A stretch of DNA of 64,000 nucleotides from Streptomyces albus subsp. albus (GTDB taxonomy: Bacteria > Actinomycetota > Actinomycetes > Streptomycetales > Streptomycetaceae). The stretch lies in NCBI RefSeq assembly GCF_000719865.1, contig NZ_JOID01000001.1:310001-374000 (forward strand). Direction: 5' to 3'. Both the position numbers and the translations under genes were made by a program. Below are positions 45,047 through 53,728 of the stretch, piece after piece; position 1 is the first letter of the stretch, and each line of letters opens with the position of its first letter. Below the pieces are notes generated by a model. That model saw nothing but the letters and a program-made list of their open reading frames with translations. It was not told where the DNA came from and searched no databases.

Positions 45047-45081
45047 CCCCGGCGATCACACCCTCGCGGGCCGTCGCTGCG

Positions 45082-45312
45082 TCAGGATGAGCAGGAGCTG
45101 CCGTAGGCGGGGTTCATCGCGCCGATCACCGAGACCGTCGTGCCGCACAGGTTCACCGGCAGGTTCACCGGGGCCTGGATCACGTTGCCGGACACGATGC
45201 CGGGAGAGTCCGCGCTGGACCCCTCGGCACCCGAGTCGGCGGCGGCCATACCGGCTCCGGCGAACATGATTCCGCCGGCGGCAGCGGCGACAGCCACGAC
45301 CTTCTTGATCAT
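45082..45312 (-). CDS. chpH: Short chaplin
   Basis: A 76-residue secreted chaplin: MIKKVVAVAAAAGGIMFAG and a signal site near MAAADSG, then one chaplin domain with SPGIVSGNVIQAPVNLPVNL, Cys in NLCG and another in GSSCSS. After signal cleavage, about 50 residues form the amyloid-like film that lets aerial hyphae escape the aqueous medium. The ATG has a near-perfect AGGAGGA ribosome site at 7 bp, which sets the start. It lies 139 bp upstream of the long chaplin on the same strand. Chaplins are in general under BldN control; I could not assign the promoter with confidence. Confidence 0.95.
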   Translation of the reverse strand: MIKKVVAVAAAAGGIMFAGAGMAAADSGAEGSSADSPGIVSGNVIQAPVNLPVNLCGTTVSVIGAMNPAYGSSCSS

Positions 45313-45482
45313 TTCGTTCCTCCTAGTTGGCACTGCGAACCCGACCTCGGATCGCACTCCCTGTAACGAGGAAGGAGTAAAGGGGGAACGAGCCGCCGCG
45401 GCGCTTCACTCTTTCCGGCGAGAGGCACACATCGCGTTGATTTTCCGGCGCGGAGCCGGAGTTCAGCGGTGTCCGGCGGAGT

Positions 45483-46844
45483 TCAGCAGCGGTCGAGGAA
45501 GCGGTCGAGCACCCGGACGCCGAAGGTGAGACCGTCCACCGGTACCCGCTCGTCCACGCCGTGGAACATGCCCGCGAAGTCGAGCTCGGGCGGGAGCTTC
45601 AGCGGCGCGAAGCCGAAGCAGCGGATGCCGAGGTCGTCGAAGGACTTGGCGTCCGTGCCGCCGGAGAGGCAGTACGGCACGGCGTGCGCGATGGGGTCCT
45701 CGGCCTTCAGCGCGTACCGCATGGCGTCGACGAGCGACCCGTCGAAGCCGGTCTCCAGGGCCTTGTCGGTGTGCACGTCCTCGCGCTTCACCCGCGGGCC
45801 GAGGACGCGGTCGAGATCGGCCAGGAACTCCTCCTCGTGGCCGGGGAGGAAGCGGCCGTCGACATGGGCGGTGGCCTGCCCCGGGATCACGTTGACCTTG
45901 TAGCCGGCGCCGAGCATGGTGGGGGCCGCCGTGTTGCGCAGCGTCGCGCCGATGATCTTGGCGATGCCGCCCAGCTTGGCCAGGGTCTCGTCCATGTCCT
46001 CGGGGTCGAGCGGGGTGCCCAGCGCGTCGGACAGTTCGTCGAGGAAGGACCGCACGGTCTTGGTGACCCGCACCGGGAACTGGTGCCGGCCGAGCCGGCC
46101 GACCGCCTCGCACAGTTCGGTGATGGCGTTGTCCGTATTGGTCATCGAGCCGTGGCCGGCGGTGCCCTCCACGGTGAGGCGCATCCAGTGCATGCCCTTC
46201 TGCGCGGTCTCCACCAGGTAGAGGCGGAGGTTCTCGTTGACCGTGAAGGAGAAGCCGCCGACCTCCCCGATGGCCTCGGTGACGCCCTCGAAGAGGTCCG
46301 GGTGCCGGTCGACGAGATGCCGGGCCCCGTACACGCCGCCCGCCTCCTCGTCGGCGAGGAAGGCCAGCACGATGTCGCGCGGGGGTTTCCGTCCGCTGCG
46401 CAGCCGGTCGCGGACGACGGCGAGCGTCATCGCGTCCATGTCCTTCATGTCGACGGCCCCGCGGCCCCAGACGCAGCCGTCGGCGATCTCACCGGAGAAG
46501 GGGTGGTGCGTCCAGTCCTCCGCGTTGGCGGGCACCACGTCGGTGTGGCCGTGGATGAGCAGGGCGGGCCGGGAGGGGTCCTCACCCTCGATCCGGGCCA
46601 CGGTCGAGGCGCGGCCCGGGTGCGACTCGAAGATCCGCGGTTCCAGGCCGACTTCGGCGAGTTTCTCCGCGACGTACTCGGCGGCGGCGCGCTCGCCCGG
46701 TCCGGAGTGGTCCCCGTAGTTGCTGGTGTCGATCCGGATCAGGTCCCGGCAGAGATCCACCACCTCGTCCTCGCCGGTGACGTTGCCGGTGGACTGTCCG
46801 GTGACCCTGCCGGTGGTCGCGGCGGCGGAATGCGACTCGCTCAC
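45483..46844 (-). CDS. M20/M25/M40-family metallopeptidase
   Basis: A 453-residue di-zinc amidohydrolase of the ArgE/DapE/CPG2 superfamily. The GTG at 46844 (VSESHSAAATTG) has AAAGGCAGG upstream and gives the family-sized protein. Metal-binding motifs are LLIHGHTDVVPA, WGRGAVDMKDMDAM and FLADEEAGGVYGAR (catalytic Glu and next ligand); a dimerisation domain sits between. CLSGGTDAKSF holds the last zinc ligand area. It probably hydrolyses N-acyl amino acids or dipeptides; the substrate is not fixed by sequence. It lies next to the chaplin pair, as in S. coelicolor, but no functional link is known. Confidence 0.94.
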   Translation of the reverse strand: MSESHSAAATTGRVTGQSTGNVTGEDEVVDLCRDLIRIDTSNYGDHSGPGERAAAEYVAEKLAEVGLEPRIFESHPGRASTVARIEGEDPSRPALLIHGHTDVVPANAEDWTHHPFSGEIADGCVWGRGAVDMKDMDAMTLAVVRDRLRSGRKPPRDIVLAFLADEEAGGVYGARHLVDRHPDLFEGVTEAIGEVGGFSFTVNENLRLYLVETAQKGMHWMRLTVEGTAGHGSMTNTDNAITELCEAVGRLGRHQFPVRVTKTVRSFLDELSDALGTPLDPEDMDETLAKLGGIAKIIGATLRNTAAPTMLGAGYKVNVIPGQATAHVDGRFLPGHEEEFLADLDRVLGPRVKREDVHTDKALETGFDGSLVDAMRYALKAEDPIAHAVPYCLSGGTDAKSFDDLGIRCFGFAPLKLPPELDFAGMFHGVDERVPVDGLTFGVRVLDRFLDRC

Positions 46845-47146
46845 GCTGGCCTGCCTTTCTGAGTGCGTCCCGGCCGGCCGGATCAGCGGCCGCCGCCGGG
46901 CGGGCTTCCCCACCATCCTCCCCCGCCCCGGCCCGCTCCCCAAGGGCCCCGCCGGAGGGCCGCGGCACCGGGCATCCCGCCCGCCGGGGAAGCGGCCCGC
47001 CGGCGGGACTCCGACGCCGGGCGGATACCGGGCGGGCGCCGGACGCGGGCGCCCGGGGAGGGAACCGGCCGGGTGATCGAGCGGCCCCGGATGTTTGCTA
47101 TGGTTTTCCCGTCGCCACAGGCCACGGCCACGGCGGCGGACACCTC
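46845..47146. other. Intergenic region before the tRNA gene
   Basis: These 302 bp have no convincing protein gene. The last 60 bp before the tRNA are AT-richer (TTTGCTATGGTTTTCC near 47093) and probably contain the tRNA promoter. Confidence 0.5.
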
Positions 47147-47231
47147 GTCCGGGTGGCGGAATGGCAGACGCGCTAGCTTGAGGTGCTAGTGCCCTTTATC
47201 GGGCGTGGGGGTTCAAGTCCCCCCTCGGACA
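47147..47231 (+). tRNA. tRNA-Leu (GAG anticodon)
   Basis: An 85-nt class II tRNA. The acceptor stem GTCCGGG pairs with CTCGGAC (one G-U), D-arm at GGCGGAATGGCAGAC, anticodon stem CTAGC/GCTAG with loop TTGAGGT and anticodon GAG, long variable arm TGCCCTTTATCGGGCG, and T-arm GGGGGTTCAAGTCCCCC. The CCA end is not fully encoded (ACC then G). A strong terminator follows 15 bp later. It marks the boundary between the conserved left part and a more variable right part of the window. Confidence 0.97.
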
Positions 47232-47245
47232 CCGAAGTCGGAAAG

Positions 47246-47283
47246 AAGCCCGTGTGGGCGGCGCGAGCCGCCCACACGGGCTT
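47246..47283. terminator. Terminator after tRNA-Leu
   Basis: A perfect 17-bp stem (AAGCCCGTGTGGGCGGC at 47246-47262, complement at 47267-47283) with a GCGA loop. It can end both the tRNA and the convergent esterase message. Confidence 0.9.
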
Positions 47284-47317
47284 TCCGCTGTCCGGGAGCC
47301 GGAGCCGCCTTCCCTGC

Positions 47318-48268
47318 CTACCGGGCGCCGGTGGGCGTACCGGACTCGAACTGGGTGAAGAACTTCCAGACCTCCGCCGACGTCCAGGTCTGCCAGCTCT
47401 GCCCGGTGGACCCGTCCACCGGACCCGGGGTGTGGCCGCTGTCGAACGCTGCCCAGACGACCGGGTATCCGTCCCGGCAGCCGGAGTAGGCGGTGACGAT
47501 GTGCCTCAGGCTGCCGTTCTGCGGCTCGGGCGGGTTCTGCTGGGCGCAGCCGTTGTTCCGGACGAAGGTGTCGCGCAGCTGCCGACCCATGGAGATGGGC
47601 AGCACGTTGTCCCGGCCGCCGTGCAGCCCCATGTACGCGACGGGCTCGGTGCCGCCGTTGCATCCGCTGAGCTGGGCGCCGGAGTAGACGGCGACCGCCC
47701 GGAGCACCGAGGCCCGGGTGCAGGCGAGGGCGTACGTCATCGCGCCGCCGTAGCTGAATCCCGCGGAGAACCGCTGGGTCTCGTCGACGCACAGGGCCGC
47801 CTCGACCTGCTGGCGCACGGCGTCGAAGAGGGCCACGTCCTGGCCGCCGGAGTTGGCCCAGCCGTTGTTGAGGCCCTGCGGCGCGACGAAGATCGTCGGG
47901 CTGCCCGTGCTCTCCGCGAGCCTTCTGAGGCCGTAGTAGGACCAGTTGTAGCCGTCGGATCCGCCGGAGTCGACCTCCTGGGCGGTGCCGTTCAGCCAGT
48001 GGAACCCGAAGACGAGCCGGTGGGGACGGTTGTTGTCGTAGTTGGCCGGGATCCTGAGGATGTACTGGCGGTTCTGGCCGCCGCTGTTGATCGTGTGCGT
48101 ACCGCTGTTGAGGGTCGGGGCCTTGCCGCACCCGGCGGTCCCGGTGGCGGTACGGGCGGCGGGGGGCGCCGCCGTGGCGCCCGTCTCGCTGCTCACCGCG
48201 GTGCCGGTGGGGACCATGACGAGCAGTGCCGCGAGCGTCATGGACACCAGGAGGGAGCTGCGTCTCAT
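47318..48268 (-). CDS. Secreted esterase of the PHB-depolymerase/feruloyl-esterase (CE1) type
   Basis: A 316-residue exported alpha/beta hydrolase. The ATG at 48268 gives a Sec signal MRRSSLLVSMTLAALLVMVP. LVFGFHWLNG is the oxyanion strand and RFSAGFSYGGAMTYA the nucleophile elbow with Ser172; the acid and His lie later (ACTRASVLRA, FDSGHTPGPV). The layout resembles LpqC-like poly(3-hydroxybutyrate) depolymerases and CE1 feruloyl or acetyl-xylan esterases. Given the neighbouring GH43 and GH27 genes, a role in debranching plant polysaccharides is more likely than PHB degradation, but this is inference. It lies 53 bp downstream of the GH43 gene and may be co-transcribed. Confidence 0.9.
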   Translation of the reverse strand: MRRSSLLVSMTLAALLVMVPTGTAVSSETGATAAPPAARTATGTAGCGKAPTLNSGTHTINSGGQNRQYILRIPANYDNNRPHRLVFGFHWLNGTAQEVDSGGSDGYNWSYYGLRRLAESTGSPTIFVAPQGLNNGWANSGGQDVALFDAVRQQVEAALCVDETQRFSAGFSYGGAMTYALACTRASVLRAVAVYSGAQLSGCNGGTEPVAYMGLHGGRDNVLPISMGRQLRDTFVRNNGCAQQNPPEPQNGSLRHIVTAYSGCRDGYPVVWAAFDSGHTPGPVDGSTGQSWQTWTSAEVWKFFTQFESGTPTGAR

Positions 48269-48321
48269 CGTCTTCCTTCCTTTCGTTCTTTCCTTGTGGG
48301 CTGCCTCTGAGAGTGGGCGTC

Positions 48322-49956
48322 TCAGGGAGTGGAGAGCTCGAACCGCGGGACGCGGACCGAGCCGCCGAGTGCCTGGGTGGCGTAGTTGAAGATCGCGAAC
48401 CGGTGGCCCATGAAGAACTGCCAGCTCGTGGCCATGGTGAAAGCGGGGCCCAGGCGGACGAAGGTGGTGCCGTCGGTGCTGTAGGAGAAGGTCGCGGGGC
48501 GGGGCGCGCCGGGGCGGATGTCGGCGGTCGCGCGCAGCCAGACCCGGCTGCCGGAGATGTCGGCGCCCGCCGCCTCGGTACCGGTGCCGGTGGTGTTCCA
48601 GTTGGCGTCCATCGTCAGCCCGTTGACCATGACCACCCGGGCCCTGCCGCCGTCGCGTTTGACGCCGATCCAGGCGGAGGCGTCGCGCAGCACGACGAGT
48701 CCGGCCCGGTCGCCGTCGCGCATCGCCGCGTGGTCGAGCTCGACCGTGGCGGTGGATGTGGGGCCCTGGATGCGGTGGGTGAGGGTGTTGCGGGCCCAGT
48801 ACAGGTCGTGGGTGACGGTCGCGGTCCGCAGCGTCAGCCCGTAGTTGACGGACCACTGGGTGTTGTCCGGGTTGTGGTTCCACTCCCAGCGCGGTTTGAG
48901 GGCCGTCCCGTCGAAGGTGTCGGCACCGGTCATGGACGTGAGCTGCCGGGGCGGGGCGGTCGCGGCCGGGCTCGGATACGACGCGCCCCAGGCGCCGTCC
49001 ACGAGTTGCACGACGGGCCAGCCGTCCGCCGTCCAGGTGACCGGTGCCAGGACGGGGATCCGGCCGCCGGGGTACGCGTCCACGAACGCCAGGTAGTACC
49101 AGGCCCCGTTCGGCGTCTCCACGAGTCCGCCCTGGTGCGGGACCCCGCCGCCGGGGACCGGTCCGCGGAGGTCGAGCAGGACCTGCCGCATCGTGTACGG
49201 CCCGAAGGGGCCACTCGTCGACTTGAGGATGTACTGGCCGTTGGCGGGGCGGGTCAGGAAGATGTAGTAGTTGCCGTTGATCTTGTAGAAGCGGGCGCCC
49301 TCCAGGGTGCCGACGCTCGACGGCGTACTGAACACCTGCTGGGCCCGGACCTGGCCGCGCCCGTCCGGGGAGAGCTGGGCCACGCTGATGGTGGTGTTGC
49401 CGTACGCCACGTACAGGGTGTCGTCGGTGTCGACCAGCAGGCCCGCGTCGTAGTACGCGGTGTCGAGGGTGGTGAGCCTGCTCCACGGGCCCTCGGCGGA
49501 GGCGGCGGTGTAGATGTACGTCTTCGCGAAGTCGATCTGCCCGAGCCAGTAGAACGTCCTGTTGCCCGGGCGGTAGGCCAGCGACGACGCCCAGATGCCC
49601 CGGACGTAGCCGCGGGCTCCGTTCAGGTCGTACTTGGGACCGAAGTCGAGGACCGGGACGGAGTGGCCGGCGAACTCCCAGTTGACCAGGTCGTGGCTGC
49701 GGAGGACGGGTGCGCCCGGCGAGTAGTGCATGGTCGAGGCGGAGTAGTAGTACGTGTCGCCGACGCGGATGATGTCGATGTCGGCGAAGTCCTGCCAGAG
49801 CACCGGGTTCGTGTACTGGTCCGCGGGCGCCGCGGCGGCCACCGGGCCGGGGATGCCCGGCAGGACCGGCGCGGCGGGAAGGGCCGCTCCGGCGGCCAGG
49901 CCGGAGGCCGTGGTCAGCGCCCGGCGTCGGCTCCATGCGTGATGCAGCCATGACAT
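48322..49956 (-). CDS. Secreted GH43-family glycosidase (arabinanase/xylosidase type)
   Basis: A 544-residue protein. The ATG at 49956 gives MSWLHHAWSRRRALTTASG, a twin-arginine signal, so it is exported folded. The five-blade beta-propeller domain (about residues 45-340) begins NPVLWQDFADIDIIRVGDTYY with the catalytic base Asp; other GH43 landmarks are APVLRSHDLVNWEFAG and GARFYKINGNYYIFL, with the catalytic Glu region later. The C-terminal half (about 350-544) is a jelly-roll domain of the type that follows GH43 xylosidases and arabinofuranosidases (SAWIGVKRDGGRARVVM). Substrate: arabinan or xylan side chains. It is divergent from the GH27 gene across 636 bp. Confidence 0.88.
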   Translation of the reverse strand: MSWLHHAWSRRRALTTASGLAAGAALPAAPVLPGIPGPVAAAAPADQYTNPVLWQDFADIDIIRVGDTYYYSASTMHYSPGAPVLRSHDLVNWEFAGHSVPVLDFGPKYDLNGARGYVRGIWASSLAYRPGNRTFYWLGQIDFAKTYIYTAASAEGPWSRLTTLDTAYYDAGLLVDTDDTLYVAYGNTTISVAQLSPDGRGQVRAQQVFSTPSSVGTLEGARFYKINGNYYIFLTRPANGQYILKSTSGPFGPYTMRQVLLDLRGPVPGGGVPHQGGLVETPNGAWYYLAFVDAYPGGRIPVLAPVTWTADGWPVVQLVDGAWGASYPSPAATAPPRQLTSMTGADTFDGTALKPRWEWNHNPDNTQWSVNYGLTLRTATVTHDLYWARNTLTHRIQGPTSTATVELDHAAMRDGDRAGLVVLRDASAWIGVKRDGGRARVVMVNGLTMDANWNTTGTGTEAAGADISGSRVWLRATADIRPGAPRPATFSYSTDGTTFVRLGPAFTMATSWQFFMGHRFAIFNYATQALGGSVRVPRFELSTP

Positions 49957-50466
49957 GTGGGGGGAACCCCTCTGCGACGTGGTGGTGGGGGACACGGTCG
50001 GGTGAGCGGGGTGGATCGGCTGTTGTGACCCTCCGGACCCGCCGTGGGGGGCGGTGTCCGGTGGCGCGGGTGGTGCGGCTCCGGGGCGGGGCTCACCAAC
50101 GTTCACCGAGCGTTTCCGGGCTTCCGGCGCGGTGGCGTGGGGGGCCTTACCGGTACTGGTGTGCGGGCGGTGCGGACTGCGGGTGCCACGATGCGGGTCC
50201 GGCCGGCACGTACGGCCGCACCGACGCAGTGTTCGGCATTTCGACCAGCGGCCGAAGCATCGGACGTCATGCATGTTAGGAGACACGCGGCACTCGTCAA
50301 CACCCCCACGACGCCGCCGACTTCAGCACCGCGCACCGAATGGCCCCCGGCTTTCGGGGCCGGCACGCGAACTCCGCCGGCCTCTGACCCCCTTTCCGGA
50401 TGACACCCCATCAGGACGGGAGCACCCGGGACGGCTTCTCCCTCGCGTGCCGGCGCACCGGCGGTA

Positions 50467-50494
50467 TTGACACCGCCCAAGGCCTCCCTACCAT
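50467..50494 (+). promoter_or_regulatory. Candidate promoter of the GH27 gene
   Basis: TTGACA (50467-50472) and TACCAT (50489-50494) spaced by 16 bp match the vegetative HrdB consensus reasonably. They lie about 100 bp before the start codon, just upstream of the palindromes. Confidence 0.5.
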
Positions 50495-50511
50495 CCATGA
50501 ATGTCTGACAC

Positions 50512-50536
50512 ATCGAATACCGTTCGATATATCGAA
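50512..50536 (+). promoter_or_regulatory. Overlapping palindromes, candidate operator of the GH27 gene
   Basis: TTCGATATATCGAA (50523-50536) is a perfect 14-bp palindrome. It overlaps an inverted repeat ATCGAA-TACCG-TTCGAT (50512-50528). The position, downstream of the promoter, fits repression by a sugar-responsive regulator; no such gene is nearby. Confidence 0.6.
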
Positions 50537-50592
50537 AGCCTTGCTTGTCCCGCGCCACCCGTGCCCGGCCCCTCTTTCGAAAGGAACGGACG

Positions 50593-52242
50593 GTGCCCCT
50601 ACGACCAGGCAGGCGGTTGTTCCACCTCGTGGCGGCCGCAGCGTTGACGGTCACCACCTGTGTCACGGCCTCGGCCTCGGCCCCGGCCGCCCGGGCCGCG
50701 CCCGGAAGTCCCGCGGTCACCCCGCCGCTGGGCTGGAACAGCTGGAACAGCTTCGGGTGCGGGATCACCGAGGCACAGGTCCGCGAAGCCGCCGACGCGA
50801 TGGTGTCCTCCGGCATGCGGGACGCCGGCTACCGGTACGTGGTGGTCGACGACTGCTGGTTCGATCCGCAGCGCGACGCCGCGGGCAACCTGCGGGCCAA
50901 CCCGGCGAAGTTCCCCAGCGGGATGAAGGCGCTCGGCGACTACATCCACGACAAGGGCCTCAAGTTCGGCATCTACCAGGCACCGAACGAGAAGACCTGC
51001 GCGCAGGGCGTGGGCACCTACCCGGGATCGACGGGCAGCAAGGGGCACGAGCGCCAGGACGCCGCCACGTTCGCCTCATGGGGAGTGGACTACCTCAAGT
51101 ACGACTGGTGTTCCTCCAGCGGCACCCGTGACGAGCAGGTCGCGCGGTTCACTCTCATGCGCGACGCCCTGCGCGCGACCGGACGACCGATCGTCTACAG
51201 CATCAACCCCAACAGCTTCCACGCCATCACGGGCGACAAGTACAACTGGGGCGAGGTCGCCGATCTGTGGCGGACGACCGAGGATCTGCTCGACATCTGG
51301 CAGAACGGCAACACCAACAGCTACCCGATGGGCGTCGGCAACGTCCTGGACGTCACCGCGCCCCTGGCGGCGCAGTCGGGCCCCGGCCACTGGAACGATC
51401 CCGACATGCTCGTCGTCGGCCGCCCCGGCCTGTCCCTGACCGAGTCCCGCTCCCATTTCGCCCTGTGGGCGCTGCTGGCCGCCCCGCTCATGGCGGGCAA
51501 CGACATCCGCACCATGTCCTCCGACGTGAGCGCGGTCCTGCGCAACCCCCGCCTGCTGGCGGTGAACCAGGACGCGCTGGGCGCGGGCGGCCGCAGAGTG
51601 CGCGACGACGGCGACACCGAGGTGTTCGCCAAGGCCCTGTCCGACGGATCGGTCGCCGTGGGCCTGTTCAACCGCGGGAGCGCCACCACGACCGTCACCA
51701 CCACGGCCGCGGAAGCCGGGCTGTCCGGCGGGTCGTTCACCCTCACCGACCTGTGGACCGGCGGCACGTCGAGCACATCCGGCCGGATCTCGGCGAGCGT
51801 CCCCGCGCACGGCGTCGCCGTGTACCGGGTGACCGGCGGCAGCCCGCTCGCCGCCACCACCTCCCGCCTGCGCTCCACCGGGTCCGGCCGCTGCCTCGAC
51901 GTGGACGACGCCTCCACCGCGGCCGGCGCGACGGTGCTGATCTGGGACTGCCACACGGCAGCGAACCAGCTCTGGACGACCTGGGCCGGCGGCGAGATCC
52001 GGGTCTTCGGCGACAAGTGCCTGGACGCCTACGAGCAAGGCACCGCCAATGGCACCCGCGTCGTCACCTGGCCCTGCAACGGGCAGGACAACCAGAAGTG
52101 GACCCTGGGCCCCGACGGGTCGATCCGCAACGTCCACGCCGGGCTGTGCCTGGACACCGACGGGTCCGGTACCGCCAACGGGACTCCGCTCGTCCTGTGG
52201 ACCTGCGACGGCCGGGCCGGCCAGCAGTGGACCCGCGTGTGA
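50593..52242 (+). CDS. Secreted GH27 alpha-galactosidase with ricin-B/CBM13 domain
   Basis: A 549-residue secreted enzyme. The GTG at 50593 follows AAAGGA and gives a Sec signal (VPLRPGRRLFHLVAAAALTV) ending near ARA. The GH27 barrel (about residues 35-310) starts PPLGWNSWNSFGCG; VVVDDCWF and the nucleophile Asp171 in YLKYDWCSS are intact, and the WNDPDM motif near residues 267-272 holds the acid/base. A beta-sandwich domain (about 315-415) precedes a CBM13 (about 420-549) with three QxW-type repeats (NQLWTTW, NQKWTLG, GQQWTRV). It releases alpha-galactose (or beta-L-arabinopyranose) from plant polysaccharides or oligosaccharides. A palindromic operator lies upstream. Confidence 0.93.
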   Translation: MPLRPGRRLFHLVAAAALTVTTCVTASASAPAARAAPGSPAVTPPLGWNSWNSFGCGITEAQVREAADAMVSSGMRDAGYRYVVVDDCWFDPQRDAAGNLRANPAKFPSGMKALGDYIHDKGLKFGIYQAPNEKTCAQGVGTYPGSTGSKGHERQDAATFASWGVDYLKYDWCSSSGTRDEQVARFTLMRDALRATGRPIVYSINPNSFHAITGDKYNWGEVADLWRTTEDLLDIWQNGNTNSYPMGVGNVLDVTAPLAAQSGPGHWNDPDMLVVGRPGLSLTESRSHFALWALLAAPLMAGNDIRTMSSDVSAVLRNPRLLAVNQDALGAGGRRVRDDGDTEVFAKALSDGSVAVGLFNRGSATTTVTTTAAEAGLSGGSFTLTDLWTGGTSSTSGRISASVPAHGVAVYRVTGGSPLAATTSRLRSTGSGRCLDVDDASTAAGATVLIWDCHTAANQLWTTWAGGEIRVFGDKCLDAYEQGTANGTRVVTWPCNGQDNQKWTLGPDGSIRNVHAGLCLDTDGSGTANGTPLVLWTCDGRAGQQWTRV

Positions 52243-52352
52243 CCGTCCGGCGGGCGCCGGACACCGGAGGACTGGGGGCCGTACGGGACGCCCCGGTCCC
52301 CCGCACCGGGCCCTGGTGACCGGCGTGTGCACGGGCCCGGGCCACGCCCCCG

Positions 52353-53459
52353 TCAGTCGCCGGCGGCGGAGATCAGCGCGTCGATGAGCTGCCGGGCGCG
52401 GGTCTCCTCCCGCAGGAGGATGTCGACCAGGGGGCCGGTGCCCGGGTCCCCGCCCGGCTCGGCCGCCGGTCCGCCGCTCGGTCCGCCGTCCGGTCCGCTC
52501 TGCCCGCCGGCGTCCCGGCCCGCGGCCTCGTCGAGGTACCGCTCGGCGGGACGGGGGTCGGGCCTCAGCTCCACGCGGTCGCCGGCCAGCACGCCGTGCA
52601 CCGAGGCGTGGTCGAGCCCCAGGGCGGCCAGCCGCGCGCCGCCCGCGTACCGGGTGCCGGGCGCTGGGGCGCCGTCCTCCATCAGGTGCGGGTACCGGAG
52701 TACGACCTCGTGGGTGGCCAGGACCGCCAGCAGGACGTGCTCGGTGCCCACCGCGCGGTCGCCGAGACGGCGCGCCTGTTCGTACGTCTCCCACCTGACC
52801 CATCCGGCCGGCATCACGGCCCAGTTGACCGCGCCGTACTTGACCACCCACCGCTGCCAGAACGGCATCCGGCGGTAGCGGGCACGGCCGAGGAGAACGT
52901 CGCGGGTGGGGCGCAGCAGCGGGTGGAGGTCGTCCCCCGCGCCCGCGGAGCCCCCGCCCCCCGCGCTCCCGGGGCCGCCGTCGCCCCCGTCGAGGCGGGC
53001 GCGTACGGCCTGCGGTGCGATGCCGCACGCCCCCAGCAGCTCCACCGCGCGGTTGTCCTCCTCCAGCAGCGCCCGCAGCAGATGCACCGCGCCGAACTTG
53101 GCCGCGCCCTCCCGCCGCGCCTGCCGCATCGCCGCGGTCAGCGCCCTGGCCGCGGCGCCCGTGAGGCGGACGCCCCGGTCGCCGTCGTCCCCCAGCACGG
53201 CCTGTGCCGCGACGCTGCCCTCGGTGTCATCGGTGCCGCTCCACGCGGCGTCCCCGTCCTTCCTGGCCCGCAGCACCGCCGCCACCGCGACCTTGGTCGC
53301 CCCCTCGTCCGCGAGCGCCGCGCGGGCCGCCCCCTTGGACGTGGTGACGCCGGCGAGGAGATGCTCGGTACCGATGGCCCCGTCGGTCCCCGGCCGGGCG
53401 CCGCGGGCGGCCCCCAGGATTCCCACGGTGTTCCAGTCGGGCTCCGTGTTCGTTTCCAT
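52353..53459 (-). CDS. Stand-alone Clp N-domain protein
   Basis: A 368-residue protein with no AAA module. The ATG at 53459 (METNTEPDWNTVGILGAA) is preferred over a start 36 nt upstream. Two Clp_N-type repeats can be read: GTEHLLAGVTTSKGAARAAL with a partner FGAVHLLRALLEEDNRAVEL, and VGTEHVLLAVLATHEVVLRY further on. A hydrophobic/aromatic stretch (MPFWQRWVVKYGAVNWAVMP) lies between, and the C-terminus is Gly/Pro-rich. Such proteins may act as adaptors or decoys for ClpC-type unfoldases; this is inference. It converges with the GH27 gene. Confidence 0.85.
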   Translation of the reverse strand: METNTEPDWNTVGILGAARGARPGTDGAIGTEHLLAGVTTSKGAARAALADEGATKVAVAAVLRARKDGDAAWSGTDDTEGSVAAQAVLGDDGDRGVRLTGAAARALTAAMRQARREGAAKFGAVHLLRALLEEDNRAVELLGACGIAPQAVRARLDGGDGGPGSAGGGGSAGAGDDLHPLLRPTRDVLLGRARYRRMPFWQRWVVKYGAVNWAVMPAGWVRWETYEQARRLGDRAVGTEHVLLAVLATHEVVLRYPHLMEDGAPAPGTRYAGGARLAALGLDHASVHGVLAGDRVELRPDPRPAERYLDEAAGRDAGGQSGPDGGPSGGPAAEPGGDPGTGPLVDILLREETRARQLIDALISAAGD

Positions 53460-53728
53460 GCGGTCTTCTCTTTTCCTGCCGGTCCTGGCGTGCACTCGCA
53501 GCCTCCCCCGCCCCTGGCGGGGACCGCATCACCCCGGAGGCGGATCCCCGCATGCGCCTCTGGTGGGACGTCAACGGACGTGCGCCTCAAGCGGTTTGAG
53601 TCACGACAGTGGCCCCATGACTCCCGGCCCGACCGGTCCGGCCCGGCCGCTGCCGAACTCACCGGTCCCGAGCTGTACCCCATCGGGGGCACCAGGGCGG
53701 GCTGCGGGGCGGCGGATAGCGTGCGGGC

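Larger units (their letters stand above)
49957..50592. other. Divergent regulatory region between GH43 and GH27 genes
   Basis: These 636 bp hold no convincing gene; open frames are short and lack ribosome sites. The right end carries a sigma-70-like promoter (50467-50494) and palindromic operator sites (50512-50536) for the GH27 gene. The GH43 promoter should lie in the left half, but I could not assign it. Confidence 0.6.
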
